Assembly (NCBI RefSeq): GCF_051388935.1
Contig: NZ_JBPKBI010000008.1
Coordinates: 186,001 to 250,000, forward strand
Source: Yinghuangia sp035454725
GTDB taxonomy: Bacteria; Actinomycetota; Actinomycetes; Streptomycetales; Streptomycetaceae
Length of the DNA: 64,000 nucleotides
Direction: 5' to 3'
In this document: positions 35,082 through 42,964 of the stretch, one piece after another
How the letters are laid out: every line of letters starts with the position of its first letter
Numbering within the stretch: the stretch's first letter is position 1
Program-made: the position numbers and the translations under genes
Notes under the pieces: generated by a model
What the model was told of the DNA's origin: nothing
The model's input: only the letters and a program-made list of their open reading frames with translations
Databases searched by the model: none

Positions 35082-35645
35082 ATGGAACAGCTCGACGCCT
35101 TCGACAAGGCCCTCCGCGAATTCGACACCCGGGTCCACGAAGTCGGCCCCCGGCAATGGGACGCCGCCACGCCCTGCACGGAGTGGTCGGTCCGGGACCT
35201 CGTCAACCACGTGACCGGCGAGCACCTGTGGGCGCCGTGGCTCCTGCGCGGAGCCACCCTCGCCGAGGTCGGCGACCGTTACGACGGCGACGTGCTCGGC
35301 GACGACCCCGTGCGGGTGTGGGAGGGCGCCACCGCCGACTCGCGCGACGCGTTCCACGCCGCCGGGGCCCTGGACGGGCGGGTCCACGTGACCGGCGGAC
35401 GCATCGCCGCGAGCGAGTACGGCTGGCAGATGATCAGCGACCTCACCGTACACGCCTGGGACTTGGCCCGAGGCATCGGTGCCGACGACCGGCTCGACGA
35501 GGATCTGGTCCGGGAGGTGTACGACAGGATCGCCCCACAGGTCCCGAACTGGCAGGGCAGCGGCATGTTCGCCGCTCCCGTCGAGGTACCGGACGACGCA
35601 CGCACGCAGGACCGCCTGGTCGGACTGCTCGGTCGGAAGCCGTGA
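35082..35645 (+). CDS. TIGR03086-type DinB-like metal-binding protein
   Basis: 187 aa from ATG 35082; an upstream GTG at 35034 would add 16 residues. The start MEQLDAFDKALREFDTRVHE, then PCTEWSVRDLVNHVTGEHLW (metal His) and MISDLTVHAWDLARGIGAD (second His) are typical. Related proteins are mycothiol-dependent maleylpyruvate isomerases or mycothiol transferases. AAAGG lies 13 nt before the ATG. Its partner in a pathway is not visible. Confidence 0.85.
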   Translation: MEQLDAFDKALREFDTRVHEVGPRQWDAATPCTEWSVRDLVNHVTGEHLWAPWLLRGATLAEVGDRYDGDVLGDDPVRVWEGATADSRDAFHAAGALDGRVHVTGGRIAASEYGWQMISDLTVHAWDLARGIGADDRLDEDLVREVYDRIAPQVPNWQGSGMFAAPVEVPDDARTQDRLVGLLGRKP

Positions 35646-35674
35646 GCCGGCGGTGAGGCTCGGCGCGGGCCGGG

Positions 35675-36337
35675 TCACGGCGCCGCGAGGCCTCGGACCG
35701 CCGCGTCGACCGGCGTGTCGCCGCCCACCAGTTCCAACGTCAGACCGACCGTGTTCGGGGCGCCGAGCAGAGCCGCGAGAACCGCCGCCACGTCGTCGCG
35801 GGTCACGTCCCCGCGCCCGGTCGACGGCGCCAGGGCCACGCGGCCGGTGCCCGGGTCGTCGGTGAGCCGCCCGGGGCGCAGGATCGTCCAGTCCAGCCCG
35901 ACCCGGCTGCGGATGTCGGCGTCGGCGGCGCCCTTCGCGCGCAGGTACGCGGCGAAGGCCGGTTCCGTGCCGGCCGGCGGTTCGCTGTCGGTGCCCATCG
36001 CCGAAACGACCACGAACCGGCGCACCCCGGCGGACTCCGCCGCGTCGGCGAACAACGATGCGGCGGCGCGGTCCACGGTGTCCTTGCGGGCAACCCCGCT
36101 GCCGGGCCCCGCGCCGGCGGCGAACACCGCGGCGTCGGCGCCGGCCAGATCGCGGGCCACCTCCTCGACCGCGGCGGACTCAAGGTCGCGGACGACGGCC
36201 TCCGCCCCGGCGGCTCGCAGGGCGTCCGACTGCTCAGGGCGGCGGATAAGACCGACGGGCTGGTCCCCGCGTGCCGCGAGCAGGCGTTCGAGTCGCAGGG
36301 CGATCTGGCCGTGTCCACCGGCAATGACAATGCGCAT
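35675..36337 (-). CDS. NAD(P)-binding atypical SDR (NmrA-like)
   Basis: 220 aa. The Rossmann motif GGHGQIALRLERLLA begins at residue 7; VVSAMGTDSE and LRAKGAADADIRSRVGLDW, then TILRPGRLTDDPGTG, are typical of NAD(P)-binding NmrA/YwnB-like proteins. These act as redox sensors or reductases with poorly conserved active sites. On the minus strand TACGGT is 7 nt before the ATG, so it is probably leaderless. Confidence 0.88.
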   Translation of the reverse strand: MRIVIAGGHGQIALRLERLLAARGDQPVGLIRRPEQSDALRAAGAEAVVRDLESAAVEEVARDLAGADAAVFAAGAGPGSGVARKDTVDRAAASLFADAAESAGVRRFVVVSAMGTDSEPPAGTEPAFAAYLRAKGAADADIRSRVGLDWTILRPGRLTDDPGTGRVALAPSTGRGDVTRDDVAAVLAALLGAPNTVGLTLELVGGDTPVDAAVRGLAAP

Positions 36338-36344
36338 GCACGGC

Positions 36345-36350
36345 ACCGTA
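36345..36350 (-). promoter_or_regulatory. -10 box of a leaderless promoter
   Basis: On the minus strand TACGGT lies 7 nt before the ATG of the NmrA-like gene. Confidence 0.5.
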
Positions 36351-36551
36351 CCGGCGGGAGGGAGGATCCGCCGTCCACGGCACGGCGGGAGCCGGAGGGG
36401 CTCGTGGGGACGACGGAGGACGCCGCACGTGAACAGGTCCGACCATCCATGGCGAAGCGGGCCATCCGCGGCCGAGTTCGACCGGCTTCGCCAAGGGCGA
36501 CCACCTGCGGCCTCGATCGAGGATGGCCGGGCGCGGCTTTCGTTCACACGG

Positions 36552-38078
36552 TCAGTGGACCTGCCGTTCGTGACCCGCCCAATAGGGCTCGCGCAGTTTG
36601 AACTTCTGGAGCTTGCCGGTCGCGGTGCGCGGGAGCGACTCCACAAACTCGATCCGCTTCGGGCACTTGTACCCGGCGAGCCTGGTGCGGCAGTGTGCGA
36701 CGAGGTCCTCGGCCGTCACGTCGTCCGCCGCGACGACCAGGCCGGTGACGAGCTCGCCCCACTTCTCGTCGGGGGTGCCGATCACCGCCACCTCGCGGAC
36801 GCCGGGGTGGGCGGCCAAGGCGTCCTCCACCTCGATGGATGACACGTTCTCTCCGCCCGAGATGATCACGTCCTTCTTGCGGTCGGAGATCACCAGGTAG
36901 CCCTCGTCGTCGAGGTATCCGCCGTCGCCGGTGTGGAACCACCCGCCCGCCTGGGCCTGTGCGGTCTCGTCGGGCTGCTGCCAGTAGCCGTCCAGGTTGT
37001 GGTTGGAGGCGGTCAGGACCTCGCCGTCCACGTCCACCATCACGCGGACGCCGAGGGCCGGGGCCCCCGCGCGGCCGAGCCTGCGTGCGCGTTCGGCGGT
37101 GTCGAGGTCGTCCCACTCGGCGCGCTGCCGGTTGAAGGTCACCAGCGGAGAGGTCTCGGTCAGCCCGTACAACTGGATGAACTCCCAGCCGAGTTCCTCC
37201 ATGATGCGTTCGATCGTGCGCGTGGGCGGCGGCGCGCCGGCGCAGATGACGCGCACGCGGTCGCGGCCGGGGATGTCGCCGGTCCAGTCGGCGGCGGCGT
37301 CCAACACGGCGTTGACCACGGCCGGTGCGGCGCACATGAAGGTGACGCCGTGGTGTTCCACGCGCCGCAGGATCTCCACGCCGTCGATCTGCCGCTGCAC
37401 GACGTGCCGGGCCCCGAGCCCGGTCACGCCGTACGGCATGCCCCAGCCGTTCGCGTGGAACATCGGCAGGGTGTGCAGGTATACGTCGCGGTCGCTGATC
37501 CCCGAGTGCAAAGCGAAGACCGTCGCGTTGAGCCACAGGTTGCGGTGGGTGAGCTGAACTCCCTTGGGCCGCGCGGTCGTTCCCGAGGTGTAGTTGATCG
37601 TCGCGGTTGCCGCCTCGTCGGGGCCCGCCCACGGGCGCGGGTCTGTGTCGCGCAGGTACAGCGAGTCGTCGTCGCCGAGGAGGAACTTGTGCGGCACGTC
37701 GAGGCCGTCGAGCACGCCCGCACACGACGGGTCCGCGTACACCACCGCGGCGCCGGAGTGCTCGATGATGTACGCGATCTCGGGCTTGGTCAGGCGGAAG
37801 TTGATCGGCACCAGCACCCGGCCCCAGCCCGACACCCCGAAGAACGACGTGAGCAGCCGCGCCGAATTCTGCGAGATCACCGCGACACGCCCGCCGGTCG
37901 GGACCCCGAGCGCGTCGAGGCGCGCGGCCTGCGCCTGTGCCAGCGCCCCGACTTCGCGGTACGTCAGCGAACCGAGCGACGCGGCCGGCTGCTCCGGCTC
38001 GTCGACGACCGCGACCCGGTCCGGATACACATGGACCGCGCGATCGAGGAAGTCACGGATGGTCAGCGGGTAGTGCAC
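36552..38078 (-). CDS. AMP-dependent acyl-CoA synthetase/ligase (FadD-like)
   Basis: 508-aa enzyme activating a carboxylic acid with ATP to acyl-AMP and then acyl-CoA. The P-loop is YTSGTTARPKGVQLTHRNLW; QLYGLTETSP, GWFHTGDGGYLDDEGYLVIS and DRKKDVIISGGENVSSIEVE are the adenylate-forming motifs; PRTATGKLQKFKLRE ends it with the catalytic Lys. GGAGGTGCTGCC precedes the GTG. Medium- or long-chain acid preference cannot be told. It could work with the CaiB- and FadB-like enzymes, but they are not in the same operon. Confidence 0.95.
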   Translation of the reverse strand: MHYPLTIRDFLDRAVHVYPDRVAVVDEPEQPAASLGSLTYREVGALAQAQAARLDALGVPTGGRVAVISQNSARLLTSFFGVSGWGRVLVPINFRLTKPEIAYIIEHSGAAVVYADPSCAGVLDGLDVPHKFLLGDDDSLYLRDTDPRPWAGPDEAATATINYTSGTTARPKGVQLTHRNLWLNATVFALHSGISDRDVYLHTLPMFHANGWGMPYGVTGLGARHVVQRQIDGVEILRRVEHHGVTFMCAAPAVVNAVLDAAADWTGDIPGRDRVRVICAGAPPPTRTIERIMEELGWEFIQLYGLTETSPLVTFNRQRAEWDDLDTAERARRLGRAGAPALGVRVMVDVDGEVLTASNHNLDGYWQQPDETAQAQAGGWFHTGDGGYLDDEGYLVISDRKKDVIISGGENVSSIEVEDALAAHPGVREVAVIGTPDEKWGELVTGLVVAADDVTAEDLVAHCRTRLAGYKCPKRIEFVESLPRTATGKLQKFKLREPYWAGHERQVH

Positions 38079-38287
38079 GGCAGCACCTCCGGAAGGGCGG
38101 GTCGACGACGAACGTACCCGGAACCGTCCTTCCCAGCGGCGGGAAAACCGGCCGTCGAAGGGGTACGTCCTGGGGCACGCTAGCGAAAACCGGGCGTACA
38201 CTCCGCGCTTCGGCATCCGGGACACGCGCTGTCCCGCCGACCAAGGACGGGGCGGCACCGGGAAACGCGCGGGTGCCGCCTGCGACA

Positions 38288-38611
38288 TCACACCGCCGGA
38301 CCGACCAGCAGCAGTTCCTCGGGGAACGAGTCGGGCAACAGCGCGGGCACCCACGGCAGGCCGGAGTCGCCCCGCAGGATGCCGGATCCCCGGGCCTCGG
38401 GCGGCTCCGGGGATTTGGCACCCGATGCGCCCTGTATCTCCTCGGCGACGCGGAACAGGCCTGGTTCGTCGAGGTGTTCGCGTGAGTCGGTGGGTCGGGG
38501 CCACCAGCGGTCCATGCGCGCGGCTATCGCCCGTGCGTCCGCGGTGCCGGCGCGAGGTTTCGGGGTCAGCGGCGACAGCGCCGCCGCGCATCTGCCGGCG
38601 CCCAGGATCAT
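38288..38611 (-). CDS. Hypothetical protein
   Basis: 107 aa from an ATG at 38611 (MILGAGRCAAALSPLTPKPR). The C-terminal half (PTDSREHLDEPGLFRVAEEI, GILRGDSGLPWVPALLPDSF) has even, protein-like composition with acidic and hydrophobic residues, unlike shadow frames. No family was recognised and no strong SD is seen. A longer frame to 38746 is possible. Confidence 0.4.
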   Translation of the reverse strand: MILGAGRCAAALSPLTPKPRAGTADARAIAARMDRWWPRPTDSREHLDEPGLFRVAEEIQGASGAKSPEPPEARGSGILRGDSGLPWVPALLPDSFPEELLLVGPAV

Positions 38612-38906
38612 CGGGGGACCGACCCGGGAAGCCCGCGTGGTGCGCGGGCGGGGGGAACGGGAGAAGCGTCTACAGGCATGCCGCAACCGATCCTTCGCAA
38701 CTGCCGTGCGGGCGACCGGAGGCACCTGCACGATCCGGAGGAGCAAAACGGTACCGACTTGGGGGCCAAGTCGGCATTCCCATGCCTATTCTGCCTGTTG
38801 ACCGGCTCCAGGATGCACAAGATCGGCCGATCATCCGAACTCCCACGGCTTGCTTCTGCAATGCTTAAGCGTTTGAACTTTGAGATCTGCAAAAGGAGAG
38901 TGGCGG
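38612..38906. other. Region upstream of XRE-type gene
   Basis: Nearly 300 bp, less GC-rich near 38840-38900 where TTGCTTCTGCAATGCTTAAG and TTTGAGATCTGCAAA occur, the second with TTTG/CAAA arms. This is a likely promoter/operator zone for the XRE gene. No gene is supported. Confidence 0.45.
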
Positions 38907-39515
38907 ATGGCGGCCGAAGGGGAACCCATCCCGAACTGGGCGTTCCTCGGGGCGTGCATCCGCAGGGACCGCAAGGCCCGCCGCTGGACGCAGAGGGACC
39001 TCGCGGAACACGCCGGACTCGCGCTGCGGACGATGGGCAAGTACGAACGCGGCGAGGGTGGTTCGGCCGGTGAAGGAGTCCCGTCCGGCTACTTCGCCGT
39101 GGCGCGCGCGCTCGGCTGGCGGCACGGATTCATCGAGGCCTGCCTGTTCGGCGACGACGGTTCGGCGGATCCGCAACTGCCCGTCGCCGCCGAAGCGTTC
39201 ACCGGCACACCGGAAAGGCGGCCCGTCCCGCCCGGCCGCGACCCGCTGATCGCGGCCTACCGGGGCGTCCAGGACTTCCTCGTGTTGGCCGTCGAGCGAG
39301 GTGCGTCACCAGGACTGATCAGGCGCTTCTCGGACACCGCCGGCGACCTCCTGGAAGCCGTCGCCGCAGGCAGCGGGCTGGGCAACACCCTGGGTCTGTC
39401 CGCCGATTCGCCGCACGGAGCACCCCCTGCCGACGACGACGCCGTACGCGCGCTGGCCGCGACCGCCGACCTCCCGGATGTTCCCGACCGCCGCGACCAC
39501 CAAGATCGACAGTGA
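38907..39515 (+). CDS. XRE family transcriptional regulator
   Basis: 202 aa. The HTH covers about 12-60: NWAFLGACIRRDRKARRWTQ then RDLAEHAGLALRTMGKYERG, with the classic SRxTISKYE-like recognition pattern changed to RTMGKYE. After it a helical segment GYFAVARALGWRHGFIEACL continues, and the C-terminal half is not recognised. AAAGGAG precedes the ATG. A methyltransferase gene follows 60 bp downstream with its own leaderless promoter. Confidence 0.85.
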   Translation: MAAEGEPIPNWAFLGACIRRDRKARRWTQRDLAEHAGLALRTMGKYERGEGGSAGEGVPSGYFAVARALGWRHGFIEACLFGDDGSADPQLPVAAEAFTGTPERRPVPPGRDPLIAAYRGVQDFLVLAVERGASPGLIRRFSDTAGDLLEAVAAGSGLGNTLGLSADSPHGAPPADDDAVRALAATADLPDVPDRRDHQDRQ

Positions 39516-39562
39516 GGCCGAGATCACCGACTCCCCGGCCCATCTTCCCGTTTCGTTGGTTC

Positions 39563-39568
39563 TAGGGT
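39563..39568 (+). promoter_or_regulatory. -10 box of a leaderless promoter
   Basis: TAGGGT lies exactly 7 nt before the GTG at 39576, deciding the methyltransferase start. Confidence 0.6.
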
Positions 39569-39575
39569 GGCCACC

Positions 39576-40334
39576 GTGCACACGCCAGACGACGCAGCCG
39601 CCCTTGACGCGGACGACGCCAAGTTGATCATTTCCTCGCGGGCCGGCAGCGACTACGAGCTGATGTTCGGGTTCGCCCTGCCCGACCTTCGGGGGCACCG
39701 CATCCTCGACTGCCCGGGCGGAGCCTCGTCGTTCGCCGCCGAGGCGGCCGCGCTCGGAGCGGATGTCGTCGCCGTCGACCCCGTGTACGACACCGACGCC
39801 CACCTCATCGACAGCCGCGTGCGCGACGACATCGCCGCGACCTGGGCGGTGCACGGCCCCGAGATCGCCGACCCGGAGTTCATGGAGGACCAACGCCGGT
39901 TGTGGCTCGGCGCGTTGGACGCCTTCTGCACCGACTACCGGCGGGCCCGCGGGGGAGGGGGCCACCCAGGGCCCGGCAGCACCGCGTACCTCACCGCTGC
40001 CCTGCCCGAACTCCCGTTTCCTGCCGCGTCGTTCGACCTTGTGCTCAGCTCGCACCTACTGTTCGTCTACGACTCGGTCGACCCGGTCGCGGGACTGCGC
40101 GAACTGCTGCGCGTCGTACGGCCCGGAGGCACCGTGCTCATACACCCGCTCTATCGGCAGGACGGCACGCGAGGCCGAATAGACGCCCTGCTGGCCGAAC
40201 TGGGCGCCGACGGCGTCACCGGCGACGTCGTCTCCTACGGCTCGCCATCGAGAGGTCGGCCCGCCGAGACGCTGCGCCTGGTCCGGCCTCCGGCAGCCAC
40301 CACGCTCTCCGCAACCGCCCGAACCGACCGGTGA
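39576..40334 (+). CDS. SAM-dependent methyltransferase
   Basis: 252 aa. Motif I is RILDCPGGASSFAAEAAALG with the SAM loop, followed by VVAVDPVY (acidic end of strand 2), LPFPAASFDLVLSSHLLFVY (motif post-III) and ELLRVVRPGGTVLIHPLYRQ. These identify a class I methyltransferase of the UbiE/methyltransf_11 kind. The substrate is unknown. Its 3' end overlaps the opposite-strand XRE gene by 119 bp, so the two genes are tail to tail and could influence each other by antisense transcription. Confidence 0.88.
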   Translation: MHTPDDAAALDADDAKLIISSRAGSDYELMFGFALPDLRGHRILDCPGGASSFAAEAAALGADVVAVDPVYDTDAHLIDSRVRDDIAATWAVHGPEIADPEFMEDQRRLWLGALDAFCTDYRRARGGGGHPGPGSTAYLTAALPELPFPAASFDLVLSSHLLFVYDSVDPVAGLRELLRVVRPGGTVLIHPLYRQDGTRGRIDALLAELGADGVTGDVVSYGSPSRGRPAETLRLVRPPAATTLSATARTDR

Positions 40335-41172
40335 CCTCCATCGGTTCGCCGCCCTCCACCGGCACCGGATTGATGTCCACCACCCGGTAGTCGGTACGCG
40401 TCGACGCGACGTACGGGTCGGCGACCATCGTGTGCACGTTGTAGTGCTGCACGTGGTCCGGGTCGTGCCACGGATGGGTCGGGTCCTGGTCCCAAAGCGC
40501 CGCCATCACGAACCGCCCCGCGCCCGTGGGGCGTTCGCTCGCGGCGACGTCGTGCCAGCGCACCCGCCAGACCGGGCTTAGATCCGACAGGTACGCGACC
40601 ACCTCGTCGAATATCGGCCGGCACTCCTCGTGGTCCCAGTGCCGCAGCATCACCGCCTTGTAGTGCGCCATGATCTGCTCCAAGTACGCCTCCATGTGCT
40701 CCTCGGGGATCATGTGCCGAGGAGCCTCGACCACCTGCATCACCACCGCGTTGTGCCGCACCCCGCCCTCGTGGTCCGGTGCCAGCAGCGGCGAGATCCA
40801 CACCCCGGCCGCCTCGTTGCTCACGAGGATGTCGCCCGCCGGGCCGCACACGTATGTCGGCGACGGCTTCGACTTCACATAGGCGTACAGTTCCTGGAGG
40901 TTCTCCGGCACGTCCCGGCAGGCCAGAGGCGGCAGCGGCAGCCGCGCCGCGCCCGCGAGCGCGGTCGCCTCCGAACGCGTCAGCCCCAGGTCCGCGATGA
41001 TCTGCCGCAACGACTCGGCGGCCAGCGGCCGGCGCCCCTTCTCGTACTCCCGGTACGAACGCAACCCGACCCGTTTCTCCGCATCGGTCGGACGCAGGCC
41101 CCGCGACTCCCGCAGCTTCGCCAGCAGCACCGCCCAGGGCGGCAACTTCTCGACGGGGTCACCTCGTTCCAT
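40216..41172 (-). CDS. XRE family regulator with MmyB-like ligand domain
   Basis: 318 aa. The HTH lies near 12-75 (LLAKLRESRGLRPTDAEKRV, GLRSYREYEKGRRPLAAESL). The rest resembles the MmyB-type ligand-binding domain: YAYVKSKPSPTYVCGPAGDI, LVSNEAAGVWISPLL, and SPVWRVRWHDVAASERPTGA. It is divergent from the ImmA-like gene, with a triple CGCACA/TGTGCG site between, so it probably autoregulates. GGAAGGTGCGAG precedes the ATG. The last residues run through a poly-Arg end that overlaps the methyltransferase gene. Confidence 0.87.
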   Translation of the reverse strand: MERGDPVEKLPPWAVLLAKLRESRGLRPTDAEKRVGLRSYREYEKGRRPLAAESLRQIIADLGLTRSEATALAGAARLPLPPLACRDVPENLQELYAYVKSKPSPTYVCGPAGDILVSNEAAGVWISPLLAPDHEGGVRHNAVVMQVVEAPRHMIPEEHMEAYLEQIMAHYKAVMLRHWDHEECRPIFDEVVAYLSDLSPVWRVRWHDVAASERPTGAGRFVMAALWDQDPTHPWHDPDHVQHYNVHTMVADPYVASTRTDYRVVDINPVPVEGGEPMEVTGRFGRLRRAWWLPEAGPGAASRRADLSMASRRRRRRR

Positions 41173-41192
41173 CTCGCACCTTCCTCATGCAC

Positions 41193-41219
41193 CGCACATT
41201 AACTGTGCGGTTGCGCACA
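41193..41219. promoter_or_regulatory. Triple alternating CGCACA/TGTGCG operator
   Basis: CGCACA-TTAAC-TGTGCG-GTTG-CGCACA gives two overlapping perfect 6-bp inverted repeats between the divergent XRE and ImmA-like genes. Such a layout fits stepwise binding of XRE dimers. Confidence 0.6.
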
Positions 41220-41309
41220 CCGCGCGAACGTTGTGACGATGATCAGCCCAACCACGCCGCACCGAAGGCGTATTGGGGCATGTGCGGGGACGAGCATGGG
41301 GTGGTGGGG

Positions 41310-41780
41310 ATGTACGACCCTTTCGGCGAGCTGGACCGCCTGGGCGTGCACGTACGCCGGGCAACGCTGCGGGCCGCCTGGGCGGTGTGGGTGCCGCACA
41401 AGCGCGCCGTCGTGCTCACGACCGGGCTCACACGCGTCCAGGAGCGCTGCGTGCTCGCCCACCAGGTCGAACACATCCTCGCCGACGACCGCTGCCCCGC
41501 CGGGGGCATCCCCGGCCCCGCGGCCGGCTGGCACCCCGACCACCTCGATCCCCGCGGCTGGGACCCCGGGACCGCGCTGCGCGAACACCTCGCGGACCGC
41601 GCCGCAGCGGCGAAACTCGTCGACGGCGGCACGGCCCGCCGCGTCCTCGCACAGGCCGAACACCCCGCCCGCGCCGCCGAATTACTCGACATCACCGAGC
41701 ACATGCTCGCCGTCCGGCTCGCCCATCAAGGCGGGGTGGATCATCGGCCCGCGCGGCCCACGACGACAATGGGGGCATGA
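41310..41780 (+). CDS. ImmA/IrrE-like protein with altered zinc motif (HQxxH)
   Basis: 156 aa, MYDPFGELDRLGVHVRRATL. The ImmA/IrrE core KRAVVLTTGLTRVQERCVLA is followed by HQVEHILADDR. Peptidases of this family have HExxH; here the catalytic Glu is Gln while both His remain. It might therefore bind zinc but cleave poorly. It is divergent from the XRE regulator, an arrangement typical of ImmA-regulated repressors, and its stop overlaps the next ATG (ATGA). An upstream ATG at 41280 is also possible. Confidence 0.75.
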   Translation: MYDPFGELDRLGVHVRRATLRAAWAVWVPHKRAVVLTTGLTRVQERCVLAHQVEHILADDRCPAGGIPGPAAGWHPDHLDPRGWDPGTALREHLADRAAAAKLVDGGTARRVLAQAEHPARAAELLDITEHMLAVRLAHQGGVDHRPARPTTTMGA

Positions 41781-42694
41781 CAGAGACACCCAACTTGTCG
41801 GCCGGAACGTCCACCGGAACCGCCGCGACCGCCCATGAGGCGATCCGGAGGATCGGCGTCGTCGGCTCCGGGCTCATGGGATCCGGAATCGCCGAGGTCT
41901 GCGCCCGCGCCGGCCTCGACGTCGTGGTCCGCGAGATCTCCGACGCCGCCGCCGAAGCCGGCAGGCGCCGCATCACCGACTCCCTCGACCGCGCGGCCCG
42001 CCGCGGCAAGCTCGCGGAAGCCGACCGCGACGCCGCCCTCGGACGGCTCCGCTTCACCACCGACCTCGCCGAATTCGCCGACCGTGACATGGTTGTCGAG
42101 GCCATCGCCGAAGACGAAGGCGCAAAAGCCGAAATCTTCTCGATCCTTGACAAGACGGTCGCCCGGCAGGACGCGATCCTCGCCTCGAACACGTCGTCCA
42201 TCCCGATCATGAAGCTCGGCATGGCCACGAGCCGCCCCGAGTGCGTGGTCGGCGTCCACTTCTTCAACCCGGTCCCGGTCCTCGACCTCGTCGAACTCGT
42301 GCCCTCGCTGCTGACCTCCGAGGAAACGCTGGCCCGCGTCGAGGAGTTCGTGCACAGCCCGCTCGGCAAACACGTCATCCGCTCCAAGGACCGCGCCGGA
42401 TTCGTGGTCAACGCGCTGCTCGTGCCGTACCTGCTCTCCGCGATCCGCATGCTCGAATCCGGCTTCGCGTCCGCCGAGGACATCGACTCCGGCATGGAAC
42501 TCGGCTGCGCCCACCCGATGGGCCCGCTGCGCCTCGCCGACCTGATCGGCCTCGACACCCTCGCCGCGATCGCCGACTCGATGTACGAGGAGTTCAAGGA
42601 GCCCCTCCACTCGGCGCCGCCGCTGCTGCTGCGCATGGTGGACGCGGGACTGCTCGGCCGCAAGTCGGGTCGCGGGTTCCACGACTACTCGTGA
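41777..42694 (+). CDS. 3-hydroxyacyl-CoA dehydrogenase (3-hydroxybutyryl-CoA type)
   Basis: 305-aa NAD(P)-dependent dehydrogenase converting 3-hydroxyacyl-CoA to 3-oxoacyl-CoA. The Rossmann motif is RIGVVGSGLMGSGIAEVCAR near 25-44; the catalytic His/Glu region is ILASNTSSIPIMKLGMATSR, GVHFFNPVPVLDLVELVPS, and the C-terminal domain has KDRAGFVVNALLVPYLLSAI and GCAHPMGPLRLADLIGLDTL. It is a single-function FadB2-like enzyme. Its ATG overlaps the ImmA-like stop, so the two are co-translated, a pairing without an obvious functional reason. Confidence 0.95.
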   Translation: MTETPNLSAGTSTGTAATAHEAIRRIGVVGSGLMGSGIAEVCARAGLDVVVREISDAAAEAGRRRITDSLDRAARRGKLAEADRDAALGRLRFTTDLAEFADRDMVVEAIAEDEGAKAEIFSILDKTVARQDAILASNTSSIPIMKLGMATSRPECVVGVHFFNPVPVLDLVELVPSLLTSEETLARVEEFVHSPLGKHVIRSKDRAGFVVNALLVPYLLSAIRMLESGFASAEDIDSGMELGCAHPMGPLRLADLIGLDTLAAIADSMYEEFKEPLHSAPPLLLRMVDAGLLGRKSGRGFHDYS

Positions 42695-42707
42695 CGCGCG
42701 GGGTCTC

Positions 42708-42748
42708 GGGCCGCCCGGGCACACAGCGACCGCTGTGCCGGGCGGCCC
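42708..42748. terminator. Terminator hairpin after dehydrogenase gene
   Basis: GGGCCGCCCGGGCACA pairs with TGTGCCGGGCGGCCC (one bulge), plus CAGCG/CGCTG near the loop. It begins 13 bp after the stop codon. Confidence 0.7.
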
Positions 42749-42826
42749 GGCGACCCCGTGAGCTCGTGTCCCCGTGACCTCGTGAACCTGTGAGCCGCGG
42801 GCGCCTGCCGGTGACCCGCCGGGCCG

Positions 42827-42870
42827 CGTGACGGCTTGATCGTTGCCGTCGATCCGATCAAGCCGTCACG
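42827..42870. terminator. Second terminator hairpin
   Basis: Perfect 15-bp arms (CGTGACGGCTTGATC and GATCAAGCCGTCACG) around a 14-nt loop. There is no T-run. It insulates the next gene. Confidence 0.7.
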
Positions 42871-42964
42871 GCACGGCACCCCGGAAAGTCCTCGGAAACA
42901 AGACTGTTTGTCGGCAAGATCCGGCACACTGGTCTCCGGTTTCGTGCGTCGGTCGGGGGGTTGC

